Shown here: piece by piece, positions 29,771 to 39,306 of the stretch
Numbering within the stretch: position 1 is the first letter of the stretch
Layout: each line of letters starts with the position of its first letter
Source of the DNA: Pseudoalteromonas sp. NBT06-2
GTDB taxonomy: Bacteria; Pseudomonadota; Gammaproteobacteria; Enterobacterales; Alteromonadaceae
Assembly: GCF_002276045.1 (NCBI RefSeq)
Contig: NZ_NQMR01000030.1
Location: 1-64,000, forward strand
Direction: 5' to 3'
Length of the DNA stretch: 64,000 bases
Program-made: the position numbers and the translations under genes
Notes under the pieces: generated by a model
What the model was told of the DNA's origin: nothing
Databases searched by the model: none
What the model saw: only the letters and a program-made list of their open reading frames with translations

Positions 29771-30940
29771 ATGTTAAAAAAATCAATTATAATCTTTAGC
29801 ATCATATTCAGTGGGGTTAACATTGCCAATACCCCTTCTAAAAAACAACTATTAGAGCAAGTATTAAGTACTATCTGTGATTCTCATAATATCCCTGCAC
29901 TTTCAGTTGCGATAATAGATAAAGGAAAACCAATGTATAGTGCCGGATTTGGCTATTTATATTGTTCATCACAGCCTGTTACTGAACATACTTTATTTAG
30001 AATCGCCTCCATTACCAAACTATTTACTGCCCAAGAAATAATGCAGCTTGTAGAGCAAAATAAAGTTAAATTAGATGATGATATCGCTCAATACATTAAT
30101 TTATTTTCAGGAAAAAATATAAAAATAGTAGATCTACTCACCCATACATCTGGATTAACTGATGTGATAAAGCCTGTCTCTTTTGTAAATAAGCACAACT
30201 TTGATACATACCTTAAACAAAGTTTGGCACTCAATAATACAGCCAAAAATAAAAGCTTTAATTACGCAGATCTAAATTTTAATATTCTAGGTAAAATCAT
30301 TGAGATAGTTTCAGGAAAAACTTATAACAATTACATCCATCATCATATTTTCAGAAAAATAGGATTAACACATTCAGGCTTTAGATTAGCCACAAACAAC
30401 TTAAAACCAGATGTTCACCCAAGTTATAATTATGGTTTTATTTTTAATGCACCAATAAGACCTTACGATATGAATTACTTACCAAGTGAAGGACTTATTT
30501 CATCTGTTGATGAATTATCAAAATGACCATTAAGCACTTTAAATCATGATGAACAACTATTAGCAAACACCTCATTTCAAGAGATACTCACACCCATAAG
30601 AAAAACATCATGGGGAAAAATAGAAATGGGATTAGGTTGGCAAATATATACAAAGAACGACAAATTAATTGCTCAACACCTAGGTTCCATTACTGGGTTT
30701 AAATCTTTACTAATTACTTACCCAGAAACCAAACGCGCCATTATCATACTTGCTAACGCTAAAAATGTCCCTAGATGGCAAATAGCTGAAGTAATCAATG
30801 CGATTATTGATAATGAGGAATATGCATTACCAAGCTCTGAACAAGGGAAATATAAGGCATATATTTTACTTTCGTGTGCCGCTTTATTATTCATTTTAGT
30901 CTGGTTAATACCAAAGATTACACGTAGAAAAAACCCATAA
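29771..30940 (+). pseudogene. Serine hydrolase (beta-lactamase/DD-peptidase type) with internal TGA
   Basis: A signal peptide (about 1-20) is followed by the class C/AmpH-type catalytic motif SITK (about residue 77) and YADLNF (the Tyr-x-Asn element). A C-terminal transmembrane helix lies near residue 365-385. The reading frame is broken only by a TGA at 30524-30526, after SVDELSK, where the family normally has Trp. The same frame then continues as PLSTLNHDEQ to the stop at 30938-30940, giving about 389 codons in all. A TGG to TGA mutation explains it. It lies 28 nt after the interrupted hydrolase, so the two were probably one operon. Confidence 0.85.
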
Positions 30941-30982
30941 ACGGATAATTATGACTTTAATATCTAAACAGACTATCTAAAA

Positions 30983-31003
30983 TAGCCCATTAAAAATGGG
31001 CTA
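30983..31003. terminator. Hairpin between convergent genes
   Basis: TAGCCCAT pairs with ATGGGCTA around a 5-nt AT loop. A-rich sequence upstream makes it more terminator-like for the minus-strand gene ending at 31020. Confidence 0.55.
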
Positions 31004-31019
31004 CTGGAAAAATTTCTAT

Positions 31020-31955
31020 TTAGTCTTTCAATAATGTAGTCAGATCCTCTAGCATTCTTTCGTCTCCCATTGTATTTTCAAGAATCAATTTTACTTTTGG
31101 ATCTTCGGTATTTTCATATAGAAACAATAAATTTTTAGCTATTTTCTTTTGTTTATTAGGGCTAGAACCAGATTGGAAGTATTGAGACATTAACCCCTCA
31201 GCTGCAAGGCTTTTTACGTAATCACTTGGCTCTTGCTCAAGCATTTTAGTAAATGATTGTGATAACCTTTCATCTACTAAAGGTGTTCTTGAAACTAGTT
31301 CTAGCGCTTGCAAACGAAGGCTTTCATCTTCCATATTGTTTGTCATATCTAAAATGGCTTCAACAGCTTGGTAATCATACTGTTTCAAGCTTTTTTTGTT
31401 AAGTATGTACATATTCATCTGTAACTGGCTAATTGCAGCCAAACGTTCCGCAGCCGATAAACTATCATTCAATATTTTTTGCTTTAATTCATTACTCACT
31501 TGATGTGCAAAATCAGAATCTGTTTTGATTCGTAAATCATAATCTTCCGGTAATTCTTCTAAAAATCCATAAACAGGGTTCTCGGCTTTCATCTCATCAA
31601 TTTTTTTTTGTTCATGCTTTTCAATCAGTAAAAAAACCACAGACTCAAGCGCTTGTGGATCTTGTTCTGAAACTTGAGCTAGATCTTGTAAAGTAAAAGA
31701 GCTAATACGCGCTTCTAACGTAGTTATACGCGCTAGCAAGTTGGTCATTTCTTCATCATTATTAAGTGCTGTATCTTCAGAATCACTCATAACCTGTAAT
31801 TGCTTATTAGTGTTATCAATGTGATTACTTTGTGCATGTGTAAATATTTTAGTCGCATCATTTGTAACGAGATTAGTTTGAATCAAATTCAATCCAGAGA
31901 ATAGTATTGCGAGTATTGAACAAAAAAGAGAGAGATTGAGTTTAAATGAGGACAT
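31020..31955 (-). CDS. Membrane-anchored helical protein of unknown function
   Basis: I do not recognise this 311-residue protein. It has an N-terminal hydrophobic anchor or signal (about residues 8-28) and a short acidic linker. A coiled-coil-like stretch (about 68-90, LLARITTLEARISS) follows. The C-terminal half is alpha-helical with repeating AAERLAAISQLQ and LRLQALELVSR patterns that resemble HEAT-type repeats. This suggests an exported, membrane-tethered scaffold, but no function can be assigned. It is a single gene between two terminators. Confidence 0.6.
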   Translation of the reverse strand: MSSFKLNLSLFCSILAILFSGLNLIQTNLVTNDATKIFTHAQSNHIDNTNKQLQVMSDSEDTALNNDEEMTNLLARITTLEARISSFTLQDLAQVSEQDPQALESVVFLLIEKHEQKKIDEMKAENPVYGFLEELPEDYDLRIKTDSDFAHQVSNELKQKILNDSLSAAERLAAISQLQMNMYILNKKSLKQYDYQAVEAILDMTNNMEDESLRLQALELVSRTPLVDERLSQSFTKMLEQEPSDYVKSLAAEGLMSQYFQSGSSPNKQKKIAKNLLFLYENTEDPKVKLILENTMGDERMLEDLTTLLKD

Positions 31956-32052
31956 AGCTGACTTTGACCATTTATAAAAATGCTAATTTTACAGCCTAGT
32001 AAATATATTGCTGTAAAAAATTGTTTATTTTTCAAAAGAACACAAAGGGGCT

Positions 32053-32086
32053 AAAAAATCACGCTATAAAATATAGCGTGATTTTT
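32053..32086 (-). terminator. Terminator of the ilvGMEDA operon
   Basis: AAAAAATCACGCTATA and TATAGCGTGATTTTT form a strong hairpin about 15 nt past the ilvA stop, followed by T residues on the minus strand. Confidence 0.88.
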
Positions 32087-32101
32087 AAGTAAAAGAAAAG
32101 T

Positions 32102-33628
32102 TTAAACTGTATTATTGGCGGCTAAAAACCTGTGATAACAAGGGTTATCTGTTTCTTCCTGATAAACATAAGCCAGTTTATCTAAATGTTGCTTAAATTC
32201 ATCCATATCTTGCTCTGCAATTTCAAAAGCAGCCAATACATTGCCTATGGCAGAACCATGATTTCGGTAATGAAATAAACTGATATTCCAATTAGCACCT
32301 AATGTATCTAAAAAGCGTTCTAATGCACCTGGGTGCTCAGGAAACTCAAACCTAAATAACTTTTCAATCAATGGGCTACAAGGCTTACCACCAACCATAT
32401 AGCGAATATGAAGCTTAGCAAGTTCATTATCAGATAAATCAATAAAGTTATATTCTTGAGAAGTTAACTGTGATTTCAACTCATCAAGTTCTTGCTGGCC
32501 ATTTCTTAACCCTATACCCACATAAATTTCAGCTACATTACTATTATCATAACGATAATTAAATTCAGTAATGGTGCGGCCATCGAGTGCTTGGCAGAAT
32601 TTCTTAAAGCTGCCTTTTTCTTCATCGATTGTGACTGCTAAAAGTGCTTCATTCTTTTCTCCAAGCGCAGTGCGTTCAGCAACATAACGCAAACGATCAA
32701 AATTAAGATTTGCACCCGACAGCACTGCAGCTAAGTTTTGACCTTTTACCCCTGTATCTAAACACCATTTTTTAAGACCAGCTAATGCTAATCCACCAGA
32801 TGGCTCTGCAACTGCCCGCGTAGATACAAAAATATCTTGCATTGCCGCACATATTTCATCACTTGATACTGTAATCACCTTATCGCAAAATTGTTGCGCT
32901 AATCTAAAGGTTTCAGTGCCAATAATTTTAACAGCTACACCGTCAGCAAAACTGCCAACACGGTCTAACTCTACAGGTTTTCCAGCTTTAAATGCCGCTT
33001 GTAAACACGCACTTTCTTGAAATTCAACAGCTATCACCTGAATTTCAGGGTTAAGTGATTTAATATAAACTGCCATACCAGCCAGTAAACCACCACCACC
33101 AACAGGAATAAATACCGCATCCAAATTTGGTAGTTGCTGCATTAATTCACGTGCAATGGTTCCTTGACCAACAATGACATCAGGATCATCAAATGGCGGT
33201 ATAAAAATAGCCCCTTCCTTTTCAGCTAACTCTTTTGCGTAAGCATTGGCTGCATCAAAGTGATGACCATGTAAAATGACTTCACCACCTAAACTTTTTA
33301 CTGCATTTACTTTAATTTCAGGCGTGGTATCTGGCATAACAATTGCCGCAGTATGGCCTAAGTGACTTGCACTTAATGCAACGCCTTGTGCATGGTTGCC
33401 AGCTGAGGCTGTCACTACTTTTGAATTAGCTGGTAGCTTTTTCAGTTTATGAAAAGCACCACGCAGTTTAAATGAATACACGGGTTGCTGATCTTCACGT
33501 TTAAGCCAAATTTTATTTTCTAGCTTTTTGTCAAGACTAGTAACTGGGCTGACATCAGTTAGCTTAGCTAAAGGCGCCATATTAGCTTGGATGATAGCTC
33601 TGAAATAATCTAATTCTTTACTGACCAT
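32102..33628 (-). CDS. ilvA: Biosynthetic threonine ammonia-lyase IlvA
   Basis: IlvA deaminates threonine to 2-oxobutanoate, the first step of isoleucine synthesis, with PLP. The PLP lysine is K54 in YSFKLRGA. The SAGNHAQG and GGGGLLAG phosphate-binding loops are clear. Two ACT-like regulatory domains (about 325-410 and 415-500) show it is the allosteric biosynthetic type, normally inhibited by Ile. The 508-residue length is normal. It is the last gene of ilvGMEDA. Confidence 0.97.
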   Translation of the reverse strand: MVSKELDYFRAIIQANMAPLAKLTDVSPVTSLDKKLENKIWLKREDQQPVYSFKLRGAFHKLKKLPANSKVVTASAGNHAQGVALSASHLGHTAAIVMPDTTPEIKVNAVKSLGGEVILHGHHFDAANAYAKELAEKEGAIFIPPFDDPDVIVGQGTIARELMQQLPNLDAVFIPVGGGGLLAGMAVYIKSLNPEIQVIAVEFQESACLQAAFKAGKPVELDRVGSFADGVAVKIIGTETFRLAQQFCDKVITVSSDEICAAMQDIFVSTRAVAEPSGGLALAGLKKWCLDTGVKGQNLAAVLSGANLNFDRLRYVAERTALGEKNEALLAVTIDEEKGSFKKFCQALDGRTITEFNYRYDNSNVAEIYVGIGLRNGQQELDELKSQLTSQEYNFIDLSDNELAKLHIRYMVGGKPCSPLIEKLFRFEFPEHPGALERFLDTLGANWNISLFHYRNHGSAIGNVLAAFEIAEQDMDEFKQHLDKLAYVYQEETDNPCYHRFLAANNTV

Positions 33629-33855
33629 TTTACATTCCTAAATAAAATTCCCCCTGAATCACTTCCGCTTCGCGGAAACAGGGATTTTTATGGGTATAGC
33701 TGCGCTATAAAAAGCATCACCAATCAAATAGAGAGTAAGTACATTTTCAGCCTTCCAGACATGACATTTCAGTTACTCTGCTGCTTAGCTCTAAACATGT
33801 AAAGATCGACTTATAAACGTACTCATAACCTTTATTTTGATAAGCTTTCAATAAA

Positions 33856-33907
33856 TAATAAAGCTCACCACCCAGTGGTATTAAGAAAGATGCGTAGCAG
33901 ATTTATT
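33856..33907 (-). repeat. Short repeated hairpin element, copy 2 (ilvD-ilvA gap)
   Basis: The segment shares its core agatgcgtagcagatttatt and the preceding ccca/cgcagtggt motif with copy 1 at 35824-35871. It lies directly after the ilvD stop. Within each copy CACGCA or CCCA faces TGCGT, allowing a small hairpin. The rest of the 281-nt gap (33629-33855) contains hairpin TTCCGC-TTC-GCGGAA at 33663-33677 and no gene. Confidence 0.55.
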
Positions 33908-33909
33908 CA

Positions 33910-35769
33910 CTAAATAAGCTCATCTAATTTAACGATATCTCTTACTGCGCCTTTATCTGCACTTGTTACTAATAATGCATATGCTTTTAACGCAGGGCTT
34001 ACAACGCGATTTCTATCTAATGGTTTGTAGGCCTTTTTGCCTCTGGCATCTTGTTTTTCACGACGTGCCGCTAACTCAGTATCAGAAATTTCTAACTTTA
34101 CACCTCTATTAGGGATATCGATTACAATAGGATCACCATTTTCAACTAATGCAATCACACCACCCGCAGCAGCTTCAGGAGAGGCATGTCCAATAGATAA
34201 ACCTGATGTACCGCCAGAAAAACGACCATCAGTGATCAAGGCGCACTTCTCAGCTAAGCCCATAGATTTTAAATAGCTTGTTGGGTAAAGCATCTCTTGC
34301 ATACCTGGTCCACCTTTTGGACCTTCATAGCGAATAACAACAACGTCACCCGCTTTAACTTCTTCATTTAAAATGCCATCAACAGCATCATCTTGTGATT
34401 CATAAACTTTGGCAGGGCCTGTAAATGTCAACATGTCATCAACGACACCCGCACTTTTAACAATACAACCATCAACAGCAATATTTCCGTACAACGCACA
34501 TAAACCGCCATCTTGTCTAAAGGCATGTTCCACACTGCGAACACAGCCATTTTCACGGTCAATATCAAGCTCTGACCAGCGACATTCTTGACTCATACCT
34601 TTAGTTGTACGAATACCTGCAGGGCCTGCTTTATAAAACTTCTGTGCTTTAACATTATCAGGCTTTGTTGCATCCCATTTATTAATTAAATCACCAATGC
34701 TACCACCAGCAACATGCTCACAAGATAAATCAAGTAAACCCGCTTTACCTAACTCATTTAAAATTCCCATAATACCACCAGCACGATGCACATCTTCAAT
34801 ATGGTATTCAGGTGTTGCAGGTGCTACTTTACATAAATAAGGCGTTTTAAGAGAAAGTTCATTGATATGCGTCATATCAAAATCAACACCCGCTTCTTGG
34901 GCTGCAGCTAATAAATGTAATACCGTATTTGATGAACCACCCATAGCAATATCAAGTGTCATTGCATTTTCAAATGCTGCACGACTGGCTATATTTCGTG
35001 GTAATACCGCTTCATTATCTTTTTGATAATACTCACGACATAAATCTACAATACGTGCCGACGCATCTAGGTATAACTGCTTACGATCTTTATGAGTAGC
35101 TAAAGTAGTACCATTACCTGGTAATGCTAAACCTAAGCCTTCTAATAAACAGTTCATTGAATTTGCAGTAAACATACCAGAGCAAGAACCACATGTAGGA
35201 CAAGCAGAGCGTTCAACTTGTTCGGATTGTTCATCACTTACTGTTGGATCAGCCGCTTGTACCATGGCATCCACTAAATCTAATTTCACATCGATTGACG
35301 CTAGCTTAGTTTTACCGGCTTCCATAGGGCCACCAGATACAAAAATCACTGGAATATTTAATCTAAATGCAGCAAGCATCATACCTGGGGTGATTTTGTC
35401 ACAGTTTGAAATACATACCATGGCATCGGCACAATGGGCATTTACCATGTATTCAACTGAATCAGCGATTAAATCTCTTGAAGGTAAGGAATACAGCATG
35501 CCACTGTGACCCATTGCAATACCATCATCTATTGCAATGGTATTGAATTCTTTTGGTACACCACCCGCTTCAGTGATAGCATCGGCAACCAGTTCACTTA
35601 ATTGATTTAAATGTACATGACCAGGAACAAATTGAGTAAATGAATTTACAACCGCAATAATTGGTTTACCAAAATCATTATCTGTCATACCTGTCGCACG
35701 CCATAATGCTCTTGCACCTGCTCGCTTACGACCTTCTGTTGTAGTTGCACTTCTTAATTTAGTCATCAT
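33910..35769 (-). CDS. ilvD: Dihydroxy-acid dehydratase IlvD
   Basis: IlvD is an iron-sulfur dehydratase that makes the 2-oxo acid precursors of valine and isoleucine. The cluster cysteines are visible in CISNCDK (about residue 122) and CPTCGSCSG (about 195), and the C-terminal [11 protein letters not shown] signature is present. The 619-residue length matches E. coli IlvD (616). Confidence 0.98.
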   Translation of the reverse strand: MMTKLRSATTTEGRKRAGARALWRATGMTDNDFGKPIIAVVNSFTQFVPGHVHLNQLSELVADAITEAGGVPKEFNTIAIDDGIAMGHSGMLYSLPSRDLIADSVEYMVNAHCADAMVCISNCDKITPGMMLAAFRLNIPVIFVSGGPMEAGKTKLASIDVKLDLVDAMVQAADPTVSDEQSEQVERSACPTCGSCSGMFTANSMNCLLEGLGLALPGNGTTLATHKDRKQLYLDASARIVDLCREYYQKDNEAVLPRNIASRAAFENAMTLDIAMGGSSNTVLHLLAAAQEAGVDFDMTHINELSLKTPYLCKVAPATPEYHIEDVHRAGGIMGILNELGKAGLLDLSCEHVAGGSIGDLINKWDATKPDNVKAQKFYKAGPAGIRTTKGMSQECRWSELDIDRENGCVRSVEHAFRQDGGLCALYGNIAVDGCIVKSAGVVDDMLTFTGPAKVYESQDDAVDGILNEEVKAGDVVVIRYEGPKGGPGMQEMLYPTSYLKSMGLAEKCALITDGRFSGGTSGLSIGHASPEAAAGGVIALVENGDPIVIDIPNRGVKLEISDTELAARREKQDARGKKAYKPLDRNRVVSPALKAYALLVTSADKGAVRDIVKLDELI

Positions 35770-35823
35770 TTACCTCAATTCATTTCTGTAGCTTTTGCCA
35801 CATTTCCTCATACCCAACTTCTT

Positions 35824-35871
35824 TCTTTATTTACCACGCAGTGGTTTTTATAAAGATGCGTAGCAGATTTA
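35824..35871 (-). repeat. Short repeated hairpin element, copy 1 (ilvE-ilvD gap)
   Basis: Sequence ccacgcagtggttttt is followed by agatgcgtagcagatttatt, shared with copy 2 at 33856-33907. It starts exactly at the ilvE stop region. Possible stems are CCAC-GCA-GTGG and ACGCA with TGCGT. Both copies lie between ilv genes, in the same orientation. Confidence 0.55.
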
Positions 35872-36783
35872 TTTGTTTATATATTCTAACCAACCATACT
35901 TATCTTCAGATTGACCTTTTACTAAGTCAAAATAAGCTTGTTGTAATTCTTTTGTGATAGGTCCACGCTTACCCTTACCTACTTCAATACGATCCACACT
36001 TCTTACCGGAACTACTTCTGCAGCTGTTCCTGTCATGAAAAATTCATCGGCTAAGTATAATGCTTCGCGAGCAATAGACTCTTCACGTACTTCATAACCA
36101 CGCTCTCGTGCTAATGTCATTAAAGTATCACGTGTAAGGCCAGGTAAAATACATGCCGTGGTAGGTGGCGTATAAAGAATGCCTTTTTTGATTACAAAAA
36201 GATTTTCACCGGCACCTTCACTTAAATTACCATTTGTATCTAATGCGATACCTTCTACATAACCATTACGTTTTGCTTCACCTGATATCAACTGTGACGA
36301 CAAATAATTACCACCCGCTTTTGCCGCTGTTGGCATAGTATTAGGTGCTAAGCGATTCCAAGATGAAATACATACATCTACGCCCGATTCTAAGCTTTCA
36401 TCACCTAAGTATGCGCCCCACTCCATTGCTGCAACTGATACTTCAGCAAGGTGAGATTTAGGATTTAAACCTAAACCAACATTGCCTAAATAAGCAAAAG
36501 GACGTAAATAGGCATTTGTTAAACCATTTTCTCTTACTGCGTTTTTACACGCTTGAGTAATTTCTTCTAATGTATAAGGAATTTCCATGCGATAGATTTT
36601 AGCTGAGTCATATAAGCGTTGAATATGATCAGTTAAACGAAAAATAGCCGGGCCATTAGGAGTATCATATGCTCTGACACCTTCAAATACTGAACTACCG
36701 TAATGCAAAGCATGGCTAAGCACACTTGTTGTCGCTTGTTCAGCTGGAACCATTTTACCGTTAAACCAAATTAGATTTGACAT
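35869..36783 (-). CDS. ilvE: Branched-chain amino acid aminotransferase IlvE
   Basis: IlvE performs the last transamination of Leu, Ile and Val synthesis with PLP and glutamate. The fold-IV features are clear: YGSSVFEGVRAY, the catalytic Lys in AAKAGGNYLSS and the SEGAGENLF loop. The length of 304 is close to the 309 of E. coli. It lies 27 nt after ilvM. Confidence 0.97.
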   Translation of the reverse strand: MSNLIWFNGKMVPAEQATTSVLSHALHYGSSVFEGVRAYDTPNGPAIFRLTDHIQRLYDSAKIYRMEIPYTLEEITQACKNAVRENGLTNAYLRPFAYLGNVGLGLNPKSHLAEVSVAAMEWGAYLGDESLESGVDVCISSWNRLAPNTMPTAAKAGGNYLSSQLISGEAKRNGYVEGIALDTNGNLSEGAGENLFVIKKGILYTPPTTACILPGLTRDTLMTLARERGYEVREESIAREALYLADEFFMTGTAAEVVPVRSVDRIEVGKGKRGPITKELQQAYFDLVKGQSEDKYGWLEYINK

Positions 36784-36810
36784 GACAAATACCCTTTATA
36801 TTTTAATTTA

Positions 36811-37056
36811 TTAAATTGCTTGTTGGTGATGCTGTTCAGCTAATTCCACCTGGTGAACATCAATTAATTTTGCTAATTGCAATGTAAGTAAATGAATAGG
36901 ACGGTCACTATCAACTGTCATATTTACAAAATACTTATCATCAACGACCTCTAACTGTAGTTGCAATAAAGAAAAGCCTCGGTGACGTACAACACGTAAA
37001 AAACGCTCTACAGCTACACTTTGATTTTTTACTTCAACTTTTAATTGATGTTTCAT
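36811..37056 (-). CDS. ilvM: Acetolactate synthase II small subunit IlvM
   Basis: This 81-residue ACT-domain protein (MKHQLKVEVKNQ, FLRVVRHRGF) is the regulatory subunit of the isozyme II type acetolactate synthase. Its ATG shares one base with the ilvG stop (TAATG), so translation is coupled. The small size separates it from the larger IlvN/IlvH type. Confidence 0.93.
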   Translation of the reverse strand: MKHQLKVEVKNQSVAVERFLRVVRHRGFSLLQLQLEVVDDKYFVNMTVDSDRPIHLLTLQLAKLIDVHQVELAEQHHQQAI

Positions 37057-38702
37057 TATTTAACCTCAGTAACCATTTGATCATTTGCTGCGCCTGGGGG
37101 GACAAGCGGCCAAACATTCTCTTGCTCATCAATGCAAGCGTGTAATATATAAGGACCTTTTGAATCAACTAATGCTTGAATTGCATCATCCACTTCACTT
37201 GCTTTAGTAATCGTTTGACCTTTAATGCCAAACACAGCCGCTAAAGCAACAAAATCAGGATTATCAGAAAGAATAGTCTCACTGTAGCGTTCTTCAAAAA
37301 ACATTTGTTGCCACTGCCTAACCATGCCTAATCTTTGATTATCTATTACTAATATTTTTACTGGTAAATTATTACGACGTATCGTTGCTAGCTCTTGTAT
37401 ATTCATCATAATAGAACCATCACCTGACACTGTGATGACAAAATCATCAGGACGTGCAACTTGCACACCGATTGCTGCCGGTAAACCAAAGCCCATAGTA
37501 CCTGCGCCACCACTACTTAAATGGTTTCTAGGACTATTAAATTTCATGTGCTGCGCGACCCACATTTGATGCTGACCCACATCACAACACACCACTCCAT
37601 TACTAGGCATTGTTTGACTTAATTTATTTAATAAGTAAGGGGCAAATACCTTTTCACCAGGGTAGTCATAACGCCAAGCATGTTTCACCATCATTGATTT
37701 CATATGCGTTAACCAAGATCCATCAGTTTGCGGATGCGCTAATAAAGGCAATGAATCATGTAAATCTGCAATTAAAGATGCCTCTGCGGGTTTACGTTTA
37801 CCCACTTCAGCAGCATCGATATCTAAATGGATGATTTTTGCATTTGATGCAAACTTACTTAAATTACCGGTAACACGATCATCAAAACGCGCACCTATAC
37901 ACACTAATAAATCGCATTTTTGCACTGCCAAATTTGCAGCTTGTCCACCGTGCATACCTAACATACCTAAGTCATATTCGTAGTCAGGTAATACTGAGCC
38001 TAACGCTTTTAAGGTAGATACAGCTGGCATACTAGTTTCATTTAAAAATGCCATTAATTTTTTTTGGGCGTCAGCAGCATGAACACCACCCCCTACATAG
38101 GCAACAGGCATTTTAGCTTCTTTTAGTAACTCGTTAGCTTTAGCAACTTCATTTAAGTTAACTTCAGGTTGATAATCGTCCGCAGCTAACCAAGGTTTAA
38201 AACTCACTTGTGCTAACTGTATATCTTTTGGAATATCAACCAATACAGGGCCAGGACGACCAGACGTTGCAACGTGAATTGCTTCCTGTAAAATTTCAGC
38301 TAAGTCTTCAGCACGTTCAACTAAATAACTATGTTTTGTTATTGCTAAAGAAATACCTAATACATCAACTTCCTGAAAAGCATCTGAACCAATAGCAGCT
38401 GTAGGTACCTGTCCAGTGATCGCTAGTAATGGAATTGAATCCATCATAGCATCTGCAATTGCTGTAACTAAGTTAGTTGCACCTGGACCGGAAGTCGCAA
38501 AACAAACACCTAACTTACCAGTGCTTCGGGTATAACCGATTGCAGAAAAACCAGCGGCTTGCTCATGACGTGTTAAGTAATGCTTAACTGGCGCACCATA
38601 AAGCGCATCGTAAATAGGCATAATAGCGCCACCTGGATAACCAAATACATCTTTAACGCCATGTTTAGCTAATAACTCAATTAATAACTCTGCGCCTGTC
38701 AT
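37056..38702 (-). CDS. ilvG: Acetolactate synthase large subunit IlvG
   Basis: IlvG makes 2-acetolactate or 2-aceto-2-hydroxybutanoate from pyruvate using thiamine diphosphate and FAD. The TPP glutamate lies in RHEQAAGF (near residue 47), and the GDGSIMMNIQEL motif of TPP/Mg binding is near 427. The ATG at 38702 begins MTGAELLIELL, as in E. coli IlvG, and gives 548 residues. An open upstream extension to 38762 runs into the attenuator and is not coding. Confidence 0.97.
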   Translation of the reverse strand: MTGAELLIELLAKHGVKDVFGYPGGAIMPIYDALYGAPVKHYLTRHEQAAGFSAIGYTRSTGKLGVCFATSGPGATNLVTAIADAMMDSIPLLAITGQVPTAAIGSDAFQEVDVLGISLAITKHSYLVERAEDLAEILQEAIHVATSGRPGPVLVDIPKDIQLAQVSFKPWLAADDYQPEVNLNEVAKANELLKEAKMPVAYVGGGVHAADAQKKLMAFLNETSMPAVSTLKALGSVLPDYEYDLGMLGMHGGQAANLAVQKCDLLVCIGARFDDRVTGNLSKFASNAKIIHLDIDAAEVGKRKPAEASLIADLHDSLPLLAHPQTDGSWLTHMKSMMVKHAWRYDYPGEKVFAPYLLNKLSQTMPSNGVVCCDVGQHQMWVAQHMKFNSPRNHLSSGGAGTMGFGLPAAIGVQVARPDDFVITVSGDGSIMMNIQELATIRRNNLPVKILVIDNQRLGMVRQWQQMFFEERYSETILSDNPDFVALAAVFGIKGQTITKASEVDDAIQALVDSKGPYILHACIDEQENVWPLVPPGAANDQMVTEVK

Positions 38703-38760
38703 TCTCAATCCCAACCCTGTACTAAAAAAAATGCTAACTAAAAATTTACAACCTAAAAAC

Positions 38761-38796
38761 AAAAAACCCCTCGAACCGGTAGGTGCGAGGGGTTTT
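38761..38796 (-). terminator. ilv operon attenuator terminator
   Basis: On the minus strand CCCCTCG (38786-38792) pairs with CGAGGGG (38767-38773) around a 12-nt loop and is followed by TTTTTTGTTTTTA. It lies between the leader peptide and ilvG. The 5' arm CCCCTCGC can instead pair with GCGGGGG (38830-38836) in the last leader codons, which is the antiterminator expected of classical attenuation. Confidence 0.88.
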
Positions 38797-38821
38797 AGTT
38801 ATTCTTGCTTAAATTACAGCA

Positions 38822-38896
38822 CTAACCCGCCCCCGCGGTGATAATAATCACCACGATAATAATAATTTTGACGAGAGAGTTTGCTGTATTAAACAT
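38822..38896 (-). CDS. ilvL: ilv operon leader peptide IlvL (24 residues)
   Basis: An ATG at 38894-38896 opens a 24-codon frame ending in TAG at 38822-38824. The peptide begins MFNTANSLVK and continues with a run of four Ile, two Val and three Ile, then TAGAG. Seven Ile, three Val and one Leu codons just before an attenuator are what an ilv leader requires. Codons in the run form their own hairpin (GGTGAT with ATCACC, 38837-38852), the expected 1:2 pause stem. The context is a classical ribosome-mediated attenuator, sensing mainly Ile and Val. Confidence 0.9.
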   Translation of the reverse strand: MFNTANSLVKIIIIVVIIITAGAG

Positions 38897-39306
38897 TAAT
38901 AAATAATCACTTTTTTATAAAATTTATTTTTAAAATTTATTTTTAAAATTCGGTTAAAAAATAAAGGATCTTAATCTCAACTTTATTTACTGGCTAATTT
39001 TTAACTTTTTCAGGCTACTATGTCAAGATATAAATAATTTTAAATTCCACACCAATGAGCATAAAACCTCCCCCAAGAAACTAATTAAAGCTAAAAAATG
39101 AATTATATATTCAATACATACAAAGATATTAAAATCAAACAACCAAATTATTATCAAAACAATGCATATTCAGTTCTATTAAAATCACTTATAACTAAAT
39201 CGTATATATTTAAATAATTTCACTTTACAATTTTAAAATTAGACAAGTGGTGCTATTTACTTAAAAATAACATTTTTGATTTATATAATAACAAAAAGGA
39301 CTTCTA
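38897..39306. other. AT-rich divergent promoter region between ilvL and traB
   Basis: No gene is visible in this 410-nt stretch. It holds a 13-bp tandem repeat (aaaatttattttt, two copies plus a partial one, about 38918-38949) directly upstream of the ilv leader, which may act as an AT-rich UP-like element. I cannot pick confident -35/-10 boxes. Confidence 0.5.

Noticed and set aside
30524-30526. TGA read as Trp (alternative genetic code)
   Set aside because: All other genes use TGA sparingly as a stop and TGG for Trp, and the second broken Trp codon (torA) is TAG.
38703-38762. N-terminal extension of IlvG into the attenuator
   Set aside because: It overlaps the terminator stem; the MTGAELL start at 38702 matches the family.
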